Origin: Nitrospira sp. UBA2082
GTDB taxonomy: Bacteria; Nitrospirota; Nitrospiria; Nitrospirales; Nitrospiraceae
Direction of reading: 5' to 3'
Length of the DNA: 64,000 nucleotides
NCBI GenBank assembly: GCA_002331335.1
Contig: DCZO01000019.1
Coordinates: forward strand, 43,299 to 107,298
The position numbers were made by a program, and so were the translations under genes. Every line of letters begins with the position of its first letter. Position 1 is the first letter of the stretch. The notes below the pieces were generated by a model. It did not search any database. It was not told the origin of the DNA and worked only from the letters and a program-made list of their open reading frames with translations. Below, one piece after another: positions 9,667-19,043 of the stretch.

Positions 9667-11289
9667 TCAATCGGGCACATAGGCCGGCAAGAGCGGATGG
9701 ACAGCTGCCGCCAGCTGCTTTACACGTTGATCCGCCGCCCCCTCTGTCTCGCCGGGCTGGACAGCCGCCACCAACCGGATCAAAGCGCCGTCGGTCCGCT
9801 GCACGGTCAGGGAATCCCACAGTAAGAAGAATTTCACCAGGTACTCGCTGGTTACCAGGCGGTTCCGCTGCTTGAACCAATAGAGCACCACTTGCTTCTG
9901 CTCGCCCTTCTGAATAACGACGCGATTGGCGCGAAATCCGTTCCCCACCCCCGAATCGGCGGACACGAGCACTTCGTCGAGCGACGTAATTTCCCACCCC
10001 CCGCCGGGAATACAAGTTTTTGGAGAATGCGTGGCCTGCCCGGATCTCTGAGAACGATAGTAGGCCGCATAAACATTGACTGGTCCGCCGGGTCCCTGAT
10101 AATTGGCCAATAAGTAGTCGTCGAAGCGCAGGGCATCGACATACTGCCGCTCCATCGCCATCGGTTCCCCATGCCACTCCGAGAGGCGCATGGGAAACTC
10201 AAGAAAGTTCTGGCGCGGCGGCGTTGTTTCTTCTCGACTGGTCATCTGGAACGAGACAGCCAGTGTGGCAAGAAGGAGCGCGACGCAGCCCATGACCGGC
10301 CCACTGATCAAGGGAAGCGGCGGTGCCAAAGATGCGCCTCCGGGAGCCCGATGCGGGACAGCAAAGTTTGACTTACCGGAGGTGACCGGTCCGATCTTAC
10401 CAAGCAGCCACAACTCAAGACTCAATAGCGCCAAACTCAGGACGAACAAGAACCACCCTTCGAAGAGATGCATGAATCCTTCGGCGGCCCCCTTGCCGAA
10501 TTGCTCCACCAGCACGCCGATCAGACCGATTCGGAGGCCGTTGAGTACAACGGCCAACGGAGCGGCCGATGCCACGAGCACCGTCCGTTTCCAGAGCCGG
10601 TCTTGAAACAGGTAGGCACAAAGGAGGGTGAACGCGAGCAAAGGGAAGAGATACCGCAAGCCGCTGCAGGCCTCGACCACTTGTAGTTGAATCGGACCCA
10701 GATCGATCACATTGCCGTCCCGAAACGCAGTCACCCCGATAATCTGGAGGCACCCGACGCCGAGCGCCGAGGAGATGAGTTGCAGCGAAGACGAGAGGCT
10801 CTGCTGCAGCATGTGCGGCGGGGGAATCATGGCCAGCAGATATCCGAGCGGAAATATCATCCGACGCGTAGCCGGAAAGCCGACGGACGACAGGACGAGC
10901 CCGACGAGCAGGAACCAGAATGAGAGGTGGTGCAGGAAATACAGCGTGGCCAGTTCTCCAACGACGAACAGCCCGGCTCCAAACACAACTGGGACGACGC
11001 CCCACCAGGTCGGCGCCAGTCCAACTGCCAGGATATGATCGCGCCGCCACCAGATCAGGGCCAGTGAAATGAGCGGGACGAAGATGCCATGCCCGTAGTC
11101 TTCATTCTCCATCCATTCCTGAAACAGGTAGGAGAAACTATTCCGGTACAAGAAGCCGAGTAACCCGATGGCCACCAGCCCCAGCAAGCCCCAGGCGAGC
11201 AGTGACGATCCGCGCAGCCAATTGGCTTCCGCCGGTGCCTCCCGCCCTCCCTCCAAATCCGCTATCGACACGACCGTCGGCTTCGACAT
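9667..11289 (-). CDS. Exosortase fused to EpsI domain (XrtD-like, VPLPA-CTERM type)
   Basis: Integral membrane transpeptidase-like enzyme that recognises the PEP-CTERM/VPLPA tail of secreted proteins. About eight TM helices span residues 30-310. The exosortase catalytic triad is visible: Cys208 in VEACSGLRYL, Arg253 in NGLRIGLIG and His274 in FMHLFEGW. From about 330 a periplasmic EpsI domain follows (LEFPMRLSEWHGEP, AAYYRSQRSGQATHSPKTC, GGGWEITSL), fused in the same chain. This fused architecture, together with VPLPA/VPIPA/IPVPA tails on three nearby cargo genes, points to the exosortase D type rather than stand-alone XrtA. The ATG at 11289 is preceded by GGGGAAGG. It follows the WecG-like gene by 15 bp. 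Confidence 0.92.
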   Translation of the reverse strand: MSKPTVVSIADLEGGREAPAEANWLRGSSLLAWGLLGLVAIGLLGFLYRNSFSYLFQEWMENEDYGHGIFVPLISLALIWWRRDHILAVGLAPTWWGVVPVVFGAGLFVVGELATLYFLHHLSFWFLLVGLVLSSVGFPATRRMIFPLGYLLAMIPPPHMLQQSLSSSLQLISSALGVGCLQIIGVTAFRDGNVIDLGPIQLQVVEACSGLRYLFPLLAFTLLCAYLFQDRLWKRTVLVASAAPLAVVLNGLRIGLIGVLVEQFGKGAAEGFMHLFEGWFLFVLSLALLSLELWLLGKIGPVTSGKSNFAVPHRAPGGASLAPPLPLISGPVMGCVALLLATLAVSFQMTSREETTPPRQNFLEFPMRLSEWHGEPMAMERQYVDALRFDDYLLANYQGPGGPVNVYAAYYRSQRSGQATHSPKTCIPGGGWEITSLDEVLVSADSGVGNGFRANRVVIQKGEQKQVVLYWFKQRNRLVTSEYLVKFFLLWDSLTVQRTDGALIRLVAAVQPGETEGAADQRVKQLAAAVHPLLPAYVPD

Positions 11290-11304
11290 CTGCCTTCCCC
11301 GCTA

Positions 11305-12099
11305 CTAATACTTTTTCAGCCCGCTGAGTTCCAAGGCGACGTGCCCAAGGAACTGCGGCCCTTCAATCATCACTCGTCGCCACAGGCGCCGGGGTTCATG
11401 CGCCAGTCGCCAGAGCCATTCGAGCCCCAGGTCGCCGAGCCAATCCGGGGCGCGCTGTACCGTTCCCGCCAAAAACTTGAAGGCGGCGCCCACGCCGAGC
11501 ACCACCGGCACATCCAGTCTGGCACGATGGTCATAGATCCATTGTTCCTGCTTCGGAAGCCCCAGTCCCACCCATAAAATGTCGGGCCTGGCCTCGTTGA
11601 TGCGCCGAATCATCGCTGCATCCTCATCGGGAGTGATCGGCCGGAACGGGGGTGAATAGCAATCCGCGATCACCATTCCGGGATACGATTGCGCCAACTT
11701 CTCGCGCAGCCGGACTAGGGTCTCGTCCGTATCTCCGAAGAAACAATGTCTCAGACCCCGCTCTTTGGACGCCGCAAAGAAGGCCTTCATGAGATCGGTC
11801 CCGGCCACGCGTTTCTCCAAACGAATCCCCTTGCGTCGCGCCACCTTGATCAGCGAGATGCCGTCAGGCACCGTGAGGTCTGCCGTTTCAATCTTTGATC
11901 GGAACTCCGGTCGCTTATAGGCCTCGATGATGGCATGCATGTCGGCAACGACGACCCAATACGGACGGGCTCGATCGCCAGTCACCCACTGCATCATAAG
12001 CCCGACGACATCCGGGAGCTGAACCATGTGCACGGGGGTCCCCAGAATACGGATCTGCCGGATCAGTGGACGTTCGCTACCTGCTAATTCAGCCGTCAT
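11305..12099 (-). CDS. WecG/TagA/CpsF-family glycosyltransferase
   Basis: GT26-family enzyme of 264 aa that transfers a second sugar (ManNAc or ManNAcA in known members) to a lipid-linked GlcNAc. The conserved Thr-Asp region (VADMHAIIEAYKRPEF), TVPDGISLIKVARRKG and the IRRINEARPDILWVGLGLPKQEQWIYDHR block are typical. It also has the usual C-terminal EPRRLWRR segment thought to bind membrane. The start at 12099 has AGGGGTG upstream. It is the first gene of the exosortase sub-operon; about 260 bp containing the 11-bp-period repeat separate it from the glycosyltransferase upstream, so it probably has its own promoter. Confidence 0.9.
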   Translation of the reverse strand: MTAELAGSERPLIRQIRILGTPVHMVQLPDVVGLMMQWVTGDRARPYWVVVADMHAIIEAYKRPEFRSKIETADLTVPDGISLIKVARRKGIRLEKRVAGTDLMKAFFAASKERGLRHCFFGDTDETLVRLREKLAQSYPGMVIADCYSPPFRPITPDEDAAMIRRINEARPDILWVGLGLPKQEQWIYDHRARLDVPVVLGVGAAFKFLAGTVQRAPDWLGDLGLEWLWRLAHEPRRLWRRVMIEGPQFLGHVALELSGLKKY

Positions 12100-12362
12100 G
12101 GGACACCCCTTCGCCGGATGTCAAAGATTGTGGAAGCCAAGTGTACCGTTCCCCCTACCTCAGTGGGCCATCGGAGGCTCAATTTTGTGTTAACAAATTG
12201 TTACCGGAAGATGGGCGACCGTTCAGACCAGTAGATGGCGAACCATACATGGGAGTGAGAGGATGGGCAGGGGGGATTCCATCAGGCTACCTAAGGCAAT
12301 TCTTGCGGACTCGACTCCATGAAACATTTCTTGCGGCTGATCAAGGACGATGGCAAGGCACC
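12100..12362. other. Intergenic region upstream of the exosortase sub-operon
   Basis: A gap of 263 bp between two minus-strand EPS genes. I see no ORF of conviction. It is more AT-rich around 12180-12205 and contains the direct repeat at 12189-12204, so it probably holds the promoter for the WecG-exosortase operon. No clear -10/-35 pair could be assigned. Confidence 0.5.
12189..12204 (-). promoter_or_regulatory. 11-bp-period direct repeat (Pho-box-like candidate), exosortase operon
   Basis: Read towards wecG the site is GTAAC-AATTTG-TTAAC: two TTAAC-type half-sites with a 6-bp spacer. It lies 90 bp upstream of the start at 12099. The same arrangement occurs at five other intergenic places in this window. 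The geometry matches OmpR/PhoB-family sites; the regulator is unknown. Confidence 0.45.
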
Positions 12363-14708
12363 TTACAGCGAAGCTTCCCGTTCAACGACCTCGACGACCG
12401 GTGCCCGATTGCAACGGCCCGAAGACGACGCAACCTCTTTAAACAAGGAGATCATGCGACCCAGATGCCGATCGAGCGTGTACTCCTGTTCAAATTTGAT
12501 CCGGGCGTTGGCCCCCAGCCGACGCATTTCATCGGGCCGGCTGAGCAACCGTTGAATCCGACCCGCGAGCGCACGGGCATCACCGGGCGGCACCTCGATC
12601 CCACTCTCGCCATCTCGCAATGTTTCACCGAGACAGCCGCGATTCGTGAAGAGAATGGGAAGTCCGGCGGCCATTGCTTCCAGCACAACGAGCGGTTGCC
12701 CTTCCTGTTGAACTCCCGGAAACACAAAGAGATCTGCGGAATGAAGCAAGGCGCGTTTCTCTTCGCCCGCCACCTGTCCCGTAAACGTGATAAAGGCCGA
12801 AAGTTTGTGTGACGCAATATACGCATCCGCTTCTCTTCGATGTTCATCGTGCGACCATGGCCCCGCAAATACAAACTCGACATCTGCCCGTTGCTGAACC
12901 ACCAGAGCAATCGCCTCCAGCAGAACTAACGCCCCTTTCATCTTATTGAGTGTATTGAGATAGAGCACCTGCCAGCGCCTACGCAGCCTGGGTGTGTTGA
13001 CACCCCCAACGCCGCAGTCGGGAATGCCGTTGGGAACGACGGCAACATGTTCGGGAGCGACCAAGCCCTGAAATTGACTCCGCAGAGACTCTGCCAGCAC
13101 AATCGCGCGCGTGACTGTCCGCATAAGCGCACGGGTATACCATCGCATGGGAAACCATCGGTGCGCGTACCAGTGCTGAAAACCGGCTCCGTGCAGATGG
13201 GCCACGACCTTCGCGCCGAAGAGCTGCGCCGGCCATACGAAGAGACTGTCCCGCAACACACCTACAGTCGATTGCGACAGCACGAGATACACGATACGCG
13301 GCCGACGCCGGAATAACAGCTCGAGCAACTCGAACCATTGAAAGGCAAACAGAACCACATCGTACAGATCAGGCTTGTTGACATGACCGATCCCCCGCCG
13401 ATCCGCCAGTTCCAGGTGATGCACCTCAAACGACTCATGAAGCTTGTGGTCGAGGAGCGTCTTTATCGCCATTGCGACACCATGATACGGGGGCGGTGTC
13501 GGGCCGACAATCAATACCGGAACTCGATCCCTCCCGGCCTCACAGCCATGCTCAGGCCTATTCATGCCACCCTTCGGGTGAGGCACGGCGACGGATTCAA
13601 GAAAGCGCACCATCTCATCTGCCGCAGGCACAATGTCCATATGGCGGACAGCCTGATAGGCAGCCTGCCCCATGGTACGTTGCTGTTTGGGAGAGGCAGT
13701 CAGGAACTCCCGCACACGCGCAGCTCCCAAACCTGGCTGCAGCGGGTCAAAGACCCATCCGTTCAGGCCGTCTCGCACAAGATCCTGGGTTGCGGCTGCA
13801 TGGATCGAGGACAGCACCGGCAATTCCGCCGCCATCGCTTCACTGAGCACCGCCCCGAACGTGTCGGAGAGGGTCGGAAAGACGAACACATCTCCTAATG
13901 CCAAGTACCGGCAGAGCGAGGACGGCTCGACATGCCCAACGAAGTGGACTCGTTGCCAGCCTCGTTCATGACAGAGAGACTCGTACGCCGCTCGATCCGG
14001 GCCATCCCCCACGAGCACCAGAGATACATCGGGACGGACCTCGTACAATCGCCCATACAGATCCAACAGCTGGCGGCAACCCTTCGCATCGATCAGTCGA
14101 CCGACCGACAGCAATATAGGACCCGGATAGCTGCGCCGACGCGCGTCATGTTCTGGCGTCTGCTTGATCGCAGTCACCTCATCATGAATCCGTTCGATCT
14201 CAATCGGCATGGGGACCGTCAGTATCTGCTGATCATTCGCACCATAATGCATGAACGCCTCTCGCGCTTCGCTGGAAGACGCGATACAGGCATCGGCACC
14301 TCCGATCATCGTCCGTCGTAACCATCGCCGAAGGCGTGACGACTGCGCGCCGTCCCGCAAGGTAAACTCACCCCATTGCACGTAGCGCGTGCGAGTACCC
14401 TTGCAATATAGGAATGCGGCCAGATGTGCTGGCGCAAATCCTCCGCTCAGGACGATGTCCGGATTGATCCGGCGCAACCGTCGCATTACACCGTAATTGA
14501 AATGCAGCGAGACCTCTGCGCCCTTGGGGCGGACATGCCAACCCGGTAATATCTCCGTTCGGAACGGCACCGGACCGATCTGCCACTGGCGGTTTTCTTC
14601 TTGTTCCGCCATCAGCAGCACCGTGCAACTGTCGAGCCGTTGCGCCAGTCTGGCGAACAGAGGCACTCGGTAGGGAGTCAGGATGTTGGTTACGATGCAC
14701 AGTTTCAT
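12363..14708 (-). CDS. Double glycosyltransferase: two GT4-type modules in one chain
   Basis: A 781-aa protein made of two complete family 4 transferase modules. Module 1 starts at MKLCIVTNILTPYRVPLF and carries GPILLSVGRLIDAKG and DVFVFPTLSDTFGAVLSEAMA (the E-x7-E region). After a short linker (HPKGGMNRPEHGCEAGRDR), module 2 begins at VPVLIVGPTPPPYHGVA and has LYLNTLNKMKG, DLFVFPGVQQEGQPLVVLEAMAAG and GESGIEVPPGDA. No stop or frameshift separates them. The open frame extends to 15092, but that part overlaps the flippase gene and looks out of frame, so I start at the ATG at 14708. The fusion may put two successive sugar transfers in one enzyme. Sugars are unknown. Confidence 0.87.
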   Translation of the reverse strand: MKLCIVTNILTPYRVPLFARLAQRLDSCTVLLMAEQEENRQWQIGPVPFRTEILPGWHVRPKGAEVSLHFNYGVMRRLRRINPDIVLSGGFAPAHLAAFLYCKGTRTRYVQWGEFTLRDGAQSSRLRRWLRRTMIGGADACIASSSEAREAFMHYGANDQQILTVPMPIEIERIHDEVTAIKQTPEHDARRRSYPGPILLSVGRLIDAKGCRQLLDLYGRLYEVRPDVSLVLVGDGPDRAAYESLCHERGWQRVHFVGHVEPSSLCRYLALGDVFVFPTLSDTFGAVLSEAMAAELPVLSSIHAAATQDLVRDGLNGWVFDPLQPGLGAARVREFLTASPKQQRTMGQAAYQAVRHMDIVPAADEMVRFLESVAVPHPKGGMNRPEHGCEAGRDRVPVLIVGPTPPPYHGVAMAIKTLLDHKLHESFEVHHLELADRRGIGHVNKPDLYDVVLFAFQWFELLELLFRRRPRIVYLVLSQSTVGVLRDSLFVWPAQLFGAKVVAHLHGAGFQHWYAHRWFPMRWYTRALMRTVTRAIVLAESLRSQFQGLVAPEHVAVVPNGIPDCGVGGVNTPRLRRRWQVLYLNTLNKMKGALVLLEAIALVVQQRADVEFVFAGPWSHDEHRREADAYIASHKLSAFITFTGQVAGEEKRALLHSADLFVFPGVQQEGQPLVVLEAMAAGLPILFTNRGCLGETLRDGESGIEVPPGDARALAGRIQRLLSRPDEMRRLGANARIKFEQEYTLDRHLGRMISLFKEVASSSGRCNRAPVVEVVEREASL

Positions 14709-14776
14709 CGGTTTGAGACTTCCACTCGTCTGTGATCTCGCCTCAACCAGGTGAACGCAAAGAATTCCGCCTGCTC

Positions 14777-16342
14777 TCAGCTTCTCACCGGCAGCCACCG
14801 GGTCAGCGTCGCGGACACCATCATTTGATCGTCGTTCTCCAGCCGCAGCAAATAGAGCGAGGCACAATATGTCATCGCCCCAATGCCCGCCAACGGAACG
14901 AACCACAGAGGGTCCAGGTAGGGTTTCGCGAGCCAGAGCAACAAGCTCATAGTGAAACCGCCTGCCAGCGGCTTCAGTGTTTGCCATGTCCAAGGAAACA
15001 TCGCATGGCAATGCCACACTTGCCATGCCCGGAGAACATTGACGCCGACCAGGGTCGCCGAGGCAGCCACTGCGGCCCCGGCCATTCCCCATGGGGGGAT
15101 CAACAGCGTCGCTCCGAGTCCCAGCCCTATCCCATAGGCGATCGTGTTCAGCAGGACGATGCGGGAGCGCCCAGTCATTAAAAGCACCGTGCTGGCACCT
15201 CCCAACAGCGCATTGACCAGGTAGCCGGTTGCGAGGATGGCCAAGGCCGCCGAGGCTTCACCCGCGCCTCCTCCGAACAGCGCAAGCACTTCCTCACGAA
15301 AAATGATCACGATGACAAAGACCGGCACAGTGGCCATTGCAGTCAACCGGTGAAGCGCACGATAGGCGTCACCCAGCTCTGCTTCATCGCGCTTGGCCCA
15401 GGCGCGGCTCATCATCGGAGCGAACACGACATCGAATGCGCCCAGCACGAGCGCCAACACCGCCGCGGTTTGAAACGCGATGAGATACCGTCCGACATCT
15501 ACGCTCGAAGCCCAGTAGCCAAGCAACATCACGTCCATTCTTGGCGCAACAACACCGAACAGATTGGCGGCGAGCAAGGGGAAACAAAAGGCTGCGAATG
15601 TTCGCGCGTCGTCCTGCGACATCGTCGTCACTGCATGCAGAGGAACTTGTGCAACGCGAACGAGAATCACCGCCGCCAACAATGTGCTGATGATAAACGT
15701 CACCACCAATCCCCCAATTACCCCGACGAGTCCCCATCCGGCCGCTACGGCCAGAACTGCTGCGCCCCACTTGCACAGCGGTTCCCACACATATTTCACC
15801 AACGCAGTCGCACGTACCGATTGGTACGCCTGGATCGCAGCCAACAGCAGGGTTGTGACCATGGCAAATGGAAGTGCCCCGGCGAAGAGGAACAGAATCG
15901 GAGCCAATCCCGTCTTCCTGTAGGCGTACGTGGCCACTGGAGTGGCCGCAAAAGCCAGACCGATTCCCAGAATGAGCCCCACACCGGCAGCGACGAGGCA
16001 CGCCCCCACGGCCATGCGGCGAGCGGCCACATGATCGCTGAACGCAAGGCGATCCGATACGAACTTCACTGTTCCGGAATCGACTCCGGTTGTCAGGAGA
16101 AGGAGGAGGGTGTTGAACACCGTGATGCCAAGCGCATAGAGGCCGAACTCCTCCATCCCCAGCTGGCGGGCGAGAAACATCATGAACAGATAGTTCATGC
16201 CGTTTCCAAATATCGATGCGAGCAACAGCGTACTCCCGCCCTCAAAGAGCCCCTGCAGACGGGACGCTCTCCCTAAGCCATTCAGCGTTTTGCCCTCGCC
16301 TGCTGTGACCGGCTCTTGATCAATAAGTATCACAGGGTTCAT
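14777..16342 (-). CDS. Wzx-like polysaccharide flippase (MOP/MATE superfamily)
   Basis: Integral membrane protein of about 521 aa with about 12-14 hydrophobic helices and no large soluble domain, of the lipopolysaccharide/O-unit flippase family. The start of the fold is LFEGGSTLLLASIFGNGMNYLFMMFLARQLGMEEFGLYAL, a typical N-terminal region. It would flip the lipid-linked oligosaccharide unit across the inner membrane. The open frame begins at a TTG at 16357; I prefer the ATG at 16342. It lies between the GHL10-like protein and the double glycosyltransferase in the polymerase operon. Confidence 0.88.
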   Translation of the reverse strand: MNPVILIDQEPVTAGEGKTLNGLGRASRLQGLFEGGSTLLLASIFGNGMNYLFMMFLARQLGMEEFGLYALGITVFNTLLLLLTTGVDSGTVKFVSDRLAFSDHVAARRMAVGACLVAAGVGLILGIGLAFAATPVATYAYRKTGLAPILFLFAGALPFAMVTTLLLAAIQAYQSVRATALVKYVWEPLCKWGAAVLAVAAGWGLVGVIGGLVVTFIISTLLAAVILVRVAQVPLHAVTTMSQDDARTFAAFCFPLLAANLFGVVAPRMDVMLLGYWASSVDVGRYLIAFQTAAVLALVLGAFDVVFAPMMSRAWAKRDEAELGDAYRALHRLTAMATVPVFVIVIIFREEVLALFGGGAGEASAALAILATGYLVNALLGGASTVLLMTGRSRIVLLNTIAYGIGLGLGATLLIPPWGMAGAAVAASATLVGVNVLRAWQVWHCHAMFPWTWQTLKPLAGGFTMSLLLWLAKPYLDPLWFVPLAGIGAMTYCASLYLLRLENDDQMMVSATLTRWLPVRS

Positions 16343-16361
16343 CCACTGATATCCCAATGGG

Positions 16362-17489
16362 CTAACTGCGGGGCCTTACGCCGCGACTCCAGCTAGGCGT
16401 GGCTTTCGCCCCGAAAGTTTGTGCCGACAACTCAGCAACTTGCTGATCGCTGAGTCTGCTGTATAGGTACAGTCCGAGCCCGTTGCCTTGTTGAAACTTC
16501 CGTGCCTCCGAAAGCAACGTCGCCACCTTCCCGGCATCCCGCGGGACAACCGACTTCACCGGTACCGTCACATCTTCGTAGTTCCCGCAGAGCACAACCA
16601 GCGCTTCGGGCCGTGCCATCGATTGTTGCAGACGACGTAAGGCGGCCCAGTCTGGATTGACCTCGTAGTGCATCATGTACACTACGTCCACGAGGCCGCT
16701 ATCGGCCCACTTCACGCTGTTTCTTCCCTGTGTCAGGTCGATAGGATGCCCGGGGACGGCGTCCACGCTGATGACAATCTTCTGGTTCAGCGCTCGCGCC
16801 CCAGCGGACACCCGACGGACAATATCCTCGACGGCCCGCTCTTGCCAGGCGAGGAGTTCAGGACTTGCTCCGCCTGGGAACAGCGCCTTGGCACGGTCAA
16901 CCAGGAGATTGTGTCCGGTTTGCGCAAGATAGTCGGCGGCGCAGGATGGGCTGACACAAATTCCCCCCGCACGAATGTAATCAAGATTGATGCCGTGTAC
17001 CGGATACTGCCGGACGACCTCCAGGATCAATGAGACAATGAAATCCCGGAACCCTTCTCGATGTACATCAAACGATTCAGAGGGCGCTCCAGCATCATAG
17101 TAGTCGTGAAAGAACTCACGGTCGCGCCTGACTACGGTAAACCAGGGATGGATTTCCAAATCGAATCGGCGCGCCACCTCAATTAGGTGGCCCAGTGGAT
17201 CGAACCCGGGAATGCGTGCGGCCGCGCTGTCCCATGGCGCGAGCGTCGACGGCCAGATGGTCCCTCGACCGTGCCATACACAAGGCATGAATACATTGAA
17301 CCCAGCCCGTGCGATCCGCTCACAAACGATCGCCGCCGATGATTTCGAGGCCCAATTCAGCCCTTCATCGAAGATTGCGCGACTCTCACCAACAGACTCC
17401 GCTGCTGTCCCGCTCACCAGCCGCGGGAACAGCGGTGTTGCCACTGCGAAGGACAGGGCCGACACAAACTGCCGTCGCGTGAGTTCCAC
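16362..17489 (-). CDS. Secreted GHL10/DUF187-like glycoside-hydrolase-fold protein
   Basis: A 375-aa protein with a twin-arginine-like signal (TRRQFVSALSFAVATPLF), then a TIM-barrel-like domain of the glycosyl-hydrolase-like 10 family. Typical features are the NWASKSSAAIVCERIARAGFNVFMPCVW start, HPWFTV, VHGINLDYIRAGG with the conserved Asp on a strand, and VDVVYMMHYEVN. Such proteins are predicted polysaccharide hydrolases, sometimes partners of deacetylases. The start is a GTG at 17489 with GGAGG about nine bases upstream. It follows the polymerase gene by 6 bp and so may trim or release the polymer in the periplasm; this is inference. Confidence 0.72.
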   Translation of the reverse strand: MELTRRQFVSALSFAVATPLFPRLVSGTAAESVGESRAIFDEGLNWASKSSAAIVCERIARAGFNVFMPCVWHGRGTIWPSTLAPWDSAAARIPGFDPLGHLIEVARRFDLEIHPWFTVVRRDREFFHDYYDAGAPSESFDVHREGFRDFIVSLILEVVRQYPVHGINLDYIRAGGICVSPSCAADYLAQTGHNLLVDRAKALFPGGASPELLAWQERAVEDIVRRVSAGARALNQKIVISVDAVPGHPIDLTQGRNSVKWADSGLVDVVYMMHYEVNPDWAALRRLQQSMARPEALVVLCGNYEDVTVPVKSVVPRDAGKVATLLSEARKFQQGNGLGLYLYSRLSDQQVAELSAQTFGAKATPSWSRGVRPRS

Positions 17490-17495
17490 CGTCTT

Positions 17496-18887
17496 CTACC
17501 TCCAGGACACCAGCGGGAAGCGACGGGACGGCATGGGACCGAATCCTATACCCTCCACCGGGAGTGCTGCCGGGACGGAGGCCTGTGTTTCCTGGGCGCG
17601 CGCGCGCGAATCCACGGCTTCGAGTTCACTCGCCTTTTCGCTCATTGCGATGAGCGCGAAGACAAAAATCCCGCAGCTGGTGACATAGTCGATGGCATTG
17701 TCCGTGGCCATAAAAATGACGTAGACCACGAGCCCCCCGAGCGCAGCCAAAGAATAGGCCCTCCCTTCACGGGTCGAGGACGCTCGACACGTCCTGACCA
17801 ACCGGATCATATACGCCGCGACAGCAATGCCCATCAGAGCGACCCCCCCGATGCCTACCTCAGCGAGCAGTCGAATGTACTCGGAATGGATCACATTGAG
17901 TCCTGTCGCATGGGTATAGAAATAGCTCTGGGTCGTCCCTACACCCGACCCGAAGAATGGGTTCGGTTTGAAGAAGTTGTTCAACACATAGGACCAGGCC
18001 TCAAACCGCCCCGAGCCATGGATGTTATCGAGCGCGGCTGCCGGATTCTTCAGCAGCAGATCAAGCGAGATATCTCCACCATTCTTAAACATGCGCTGCC
18101 GGAAAATGTCGTTGAAGAGAAAGAGAGTCGGCACCGAGGCCACACCTGCCAGCGGAGTGAGCCAACGGATCAATCCTTTGCAGGACACCCATAAGACGGC
18201 TGTGAAGCCGAGCAGTAATCCGATGATCGTGATGCGTGTAAATCCAGCCACACACGCGGCGGCAAACACTCCGATCAGGGCGGCCGCCTTCCAGCCCGGG
18301 GACGTACGGAGAAACGCCAGGGCTAGCACAGTCAGAACCGCAAGGTTCGCACTAGTAGCTGCGGGTCCCAAGCCCGGCACCCCCAGTCCGAGCTGAGGAC
18401 TGAAGGAGCTGTATCCTCCAAGCACCGCAAGCACGGCGACCATGGTAGCCAGGATCCCGCTCAGCACCATCGTGTGCTGGAGACGCCTCAAATCCTGCCA
18501 GGACGAGCAGGTGAGCAGGATGAGAAGCAGAAACAGGAAAGGGGCCGTCAGTTTGACGATCATGCGGGACCCGTACGCCGCACTGGGGGCCCACACCAAG
18601 GAGAGCATCGCAAAGACCAGAAAGAGTAAATGCCATCGGTATCGCAGGCTATATCTTCCTGCCCGCCATAAATTAGGCATGATCACCAACAGTGAAGCAA
18701 TCCACAGGCCAAGCAGGCGAACAGCAGAAAGATCCATGCGCCCCAATACCGTGACCATCATGCCTTCACGCCCTAGGGTCAAGGGAAGCATGCCCGTCAA
18801 GAGTGCTGCTATCGCGAGGCCGTTCGGCCAAATCAAGGCAAGCGTGATGGGGATGAGGACCGTTAGGAGAATGACGAGTTCGATCAT
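17496..18887 (-). CDS. O-antigen ligase / Wzy-like polymerase family membrane protein
   Basis: A 463-aa integral membrane protein with about 12 helices and a large periplasmic loop (about residues 255-330, with FEAWSYVLNNFFKPNPFFGSG and HSEYIRLLAEVG), the pattern of the Wzy_C/O-antigen ligase family. It would polymerise or ligate the exported repeat unit. It is the first gene of the upstream EPS sub-operon. A ribosome site (AGGGTC) precedes the ATG at 18887. Upstream lies a 449-bp gap with the 11-bp-period repeat. Confidence 0.85.
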   Translation of the reverse strand: MIELVILLTVLIPITLALIWPNGLAIAALLTGMLPLTLGREGMMVTVLGRMDLSAVRLLGLWIASLLVIMPNLWRAGRYSLRYRWHLLFLVFAMLSLVWAPSAAYGSRMIVKLTAPFLFLLLILLTCSSWQDLRRLQHTMVLSGILATMVAVLAVLGGYSSFSPQLGLGVPGLGPAATSANLAVLTVLALAFLRTSPGWKAAALIGVFAAACVAGFTRITIIGLLLGFTAVLWVSCKGLIRWLTPLAGVASVPTLFLFNDIFRQRMFKNGGDISLDLLLKNPAAALDNIHGSGRFEAWSYVLNNFFKPNPFFGSGVGTTQSYFYTHATGLNVIHSEYIRLLAEVGIGGVALMGIAVAAYMIRLVRTCRASSTREGRAYSLAALGGLVVYVIFMATDNAIDYVTSCGIFVFALIAMSEKASELEAVDSRARAQETQASVPAALPVEGIGFGPMPSRRFPLVSWR

Positions 18888-19027
18888 GCAGATGACCCTG
18901 GCAATGACAGGCCGGCGGAGCCCTGAGCCTCCACCTCTGTCCGGCGGTCGCTGACAGACGACCGGTTGATCACTTGAACTCTACCGCATGCTGTCTTGAG
19001 CTATGGCCAAGTCTGAATTAAAGTTCT

Positions 19028-19043
19028 GTTAACGAAACGTTAA
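19028..19043 (-). promoter_or_regulatory. 11-bp-period direct repeat (Pho-box-like candidate), polymerase operon
   Basis: Read towards the polymerase gene the site is TTAAC-GTTTCG-TTAAC, two perfect half-sites with a 6-bp spacer. It is also part of a perfect 15-bp palindrome (TTAACG-AAA-CGTTAA, 19029-19043), so it could be read as an inverted repeat. The shared spacing with the other five sites favours the direct-repeat reading. Confidence 0.5.

Noticed and set aside
14709..15092. N-terminal extension of the double glycosyltransferase frame
   Set aside because: It overlaps the end of the flippase gene in another frame and has no glycosyltransferase features; MKLCIV at 14708 is a normal GT4 start.
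15350..16276. Plus-strand frame of 308 codons opposite the flippase
   Set aside because: Rich in His, Arg and Gln with no hydrophobic core; an antisense shadow of a membrane protein gene.
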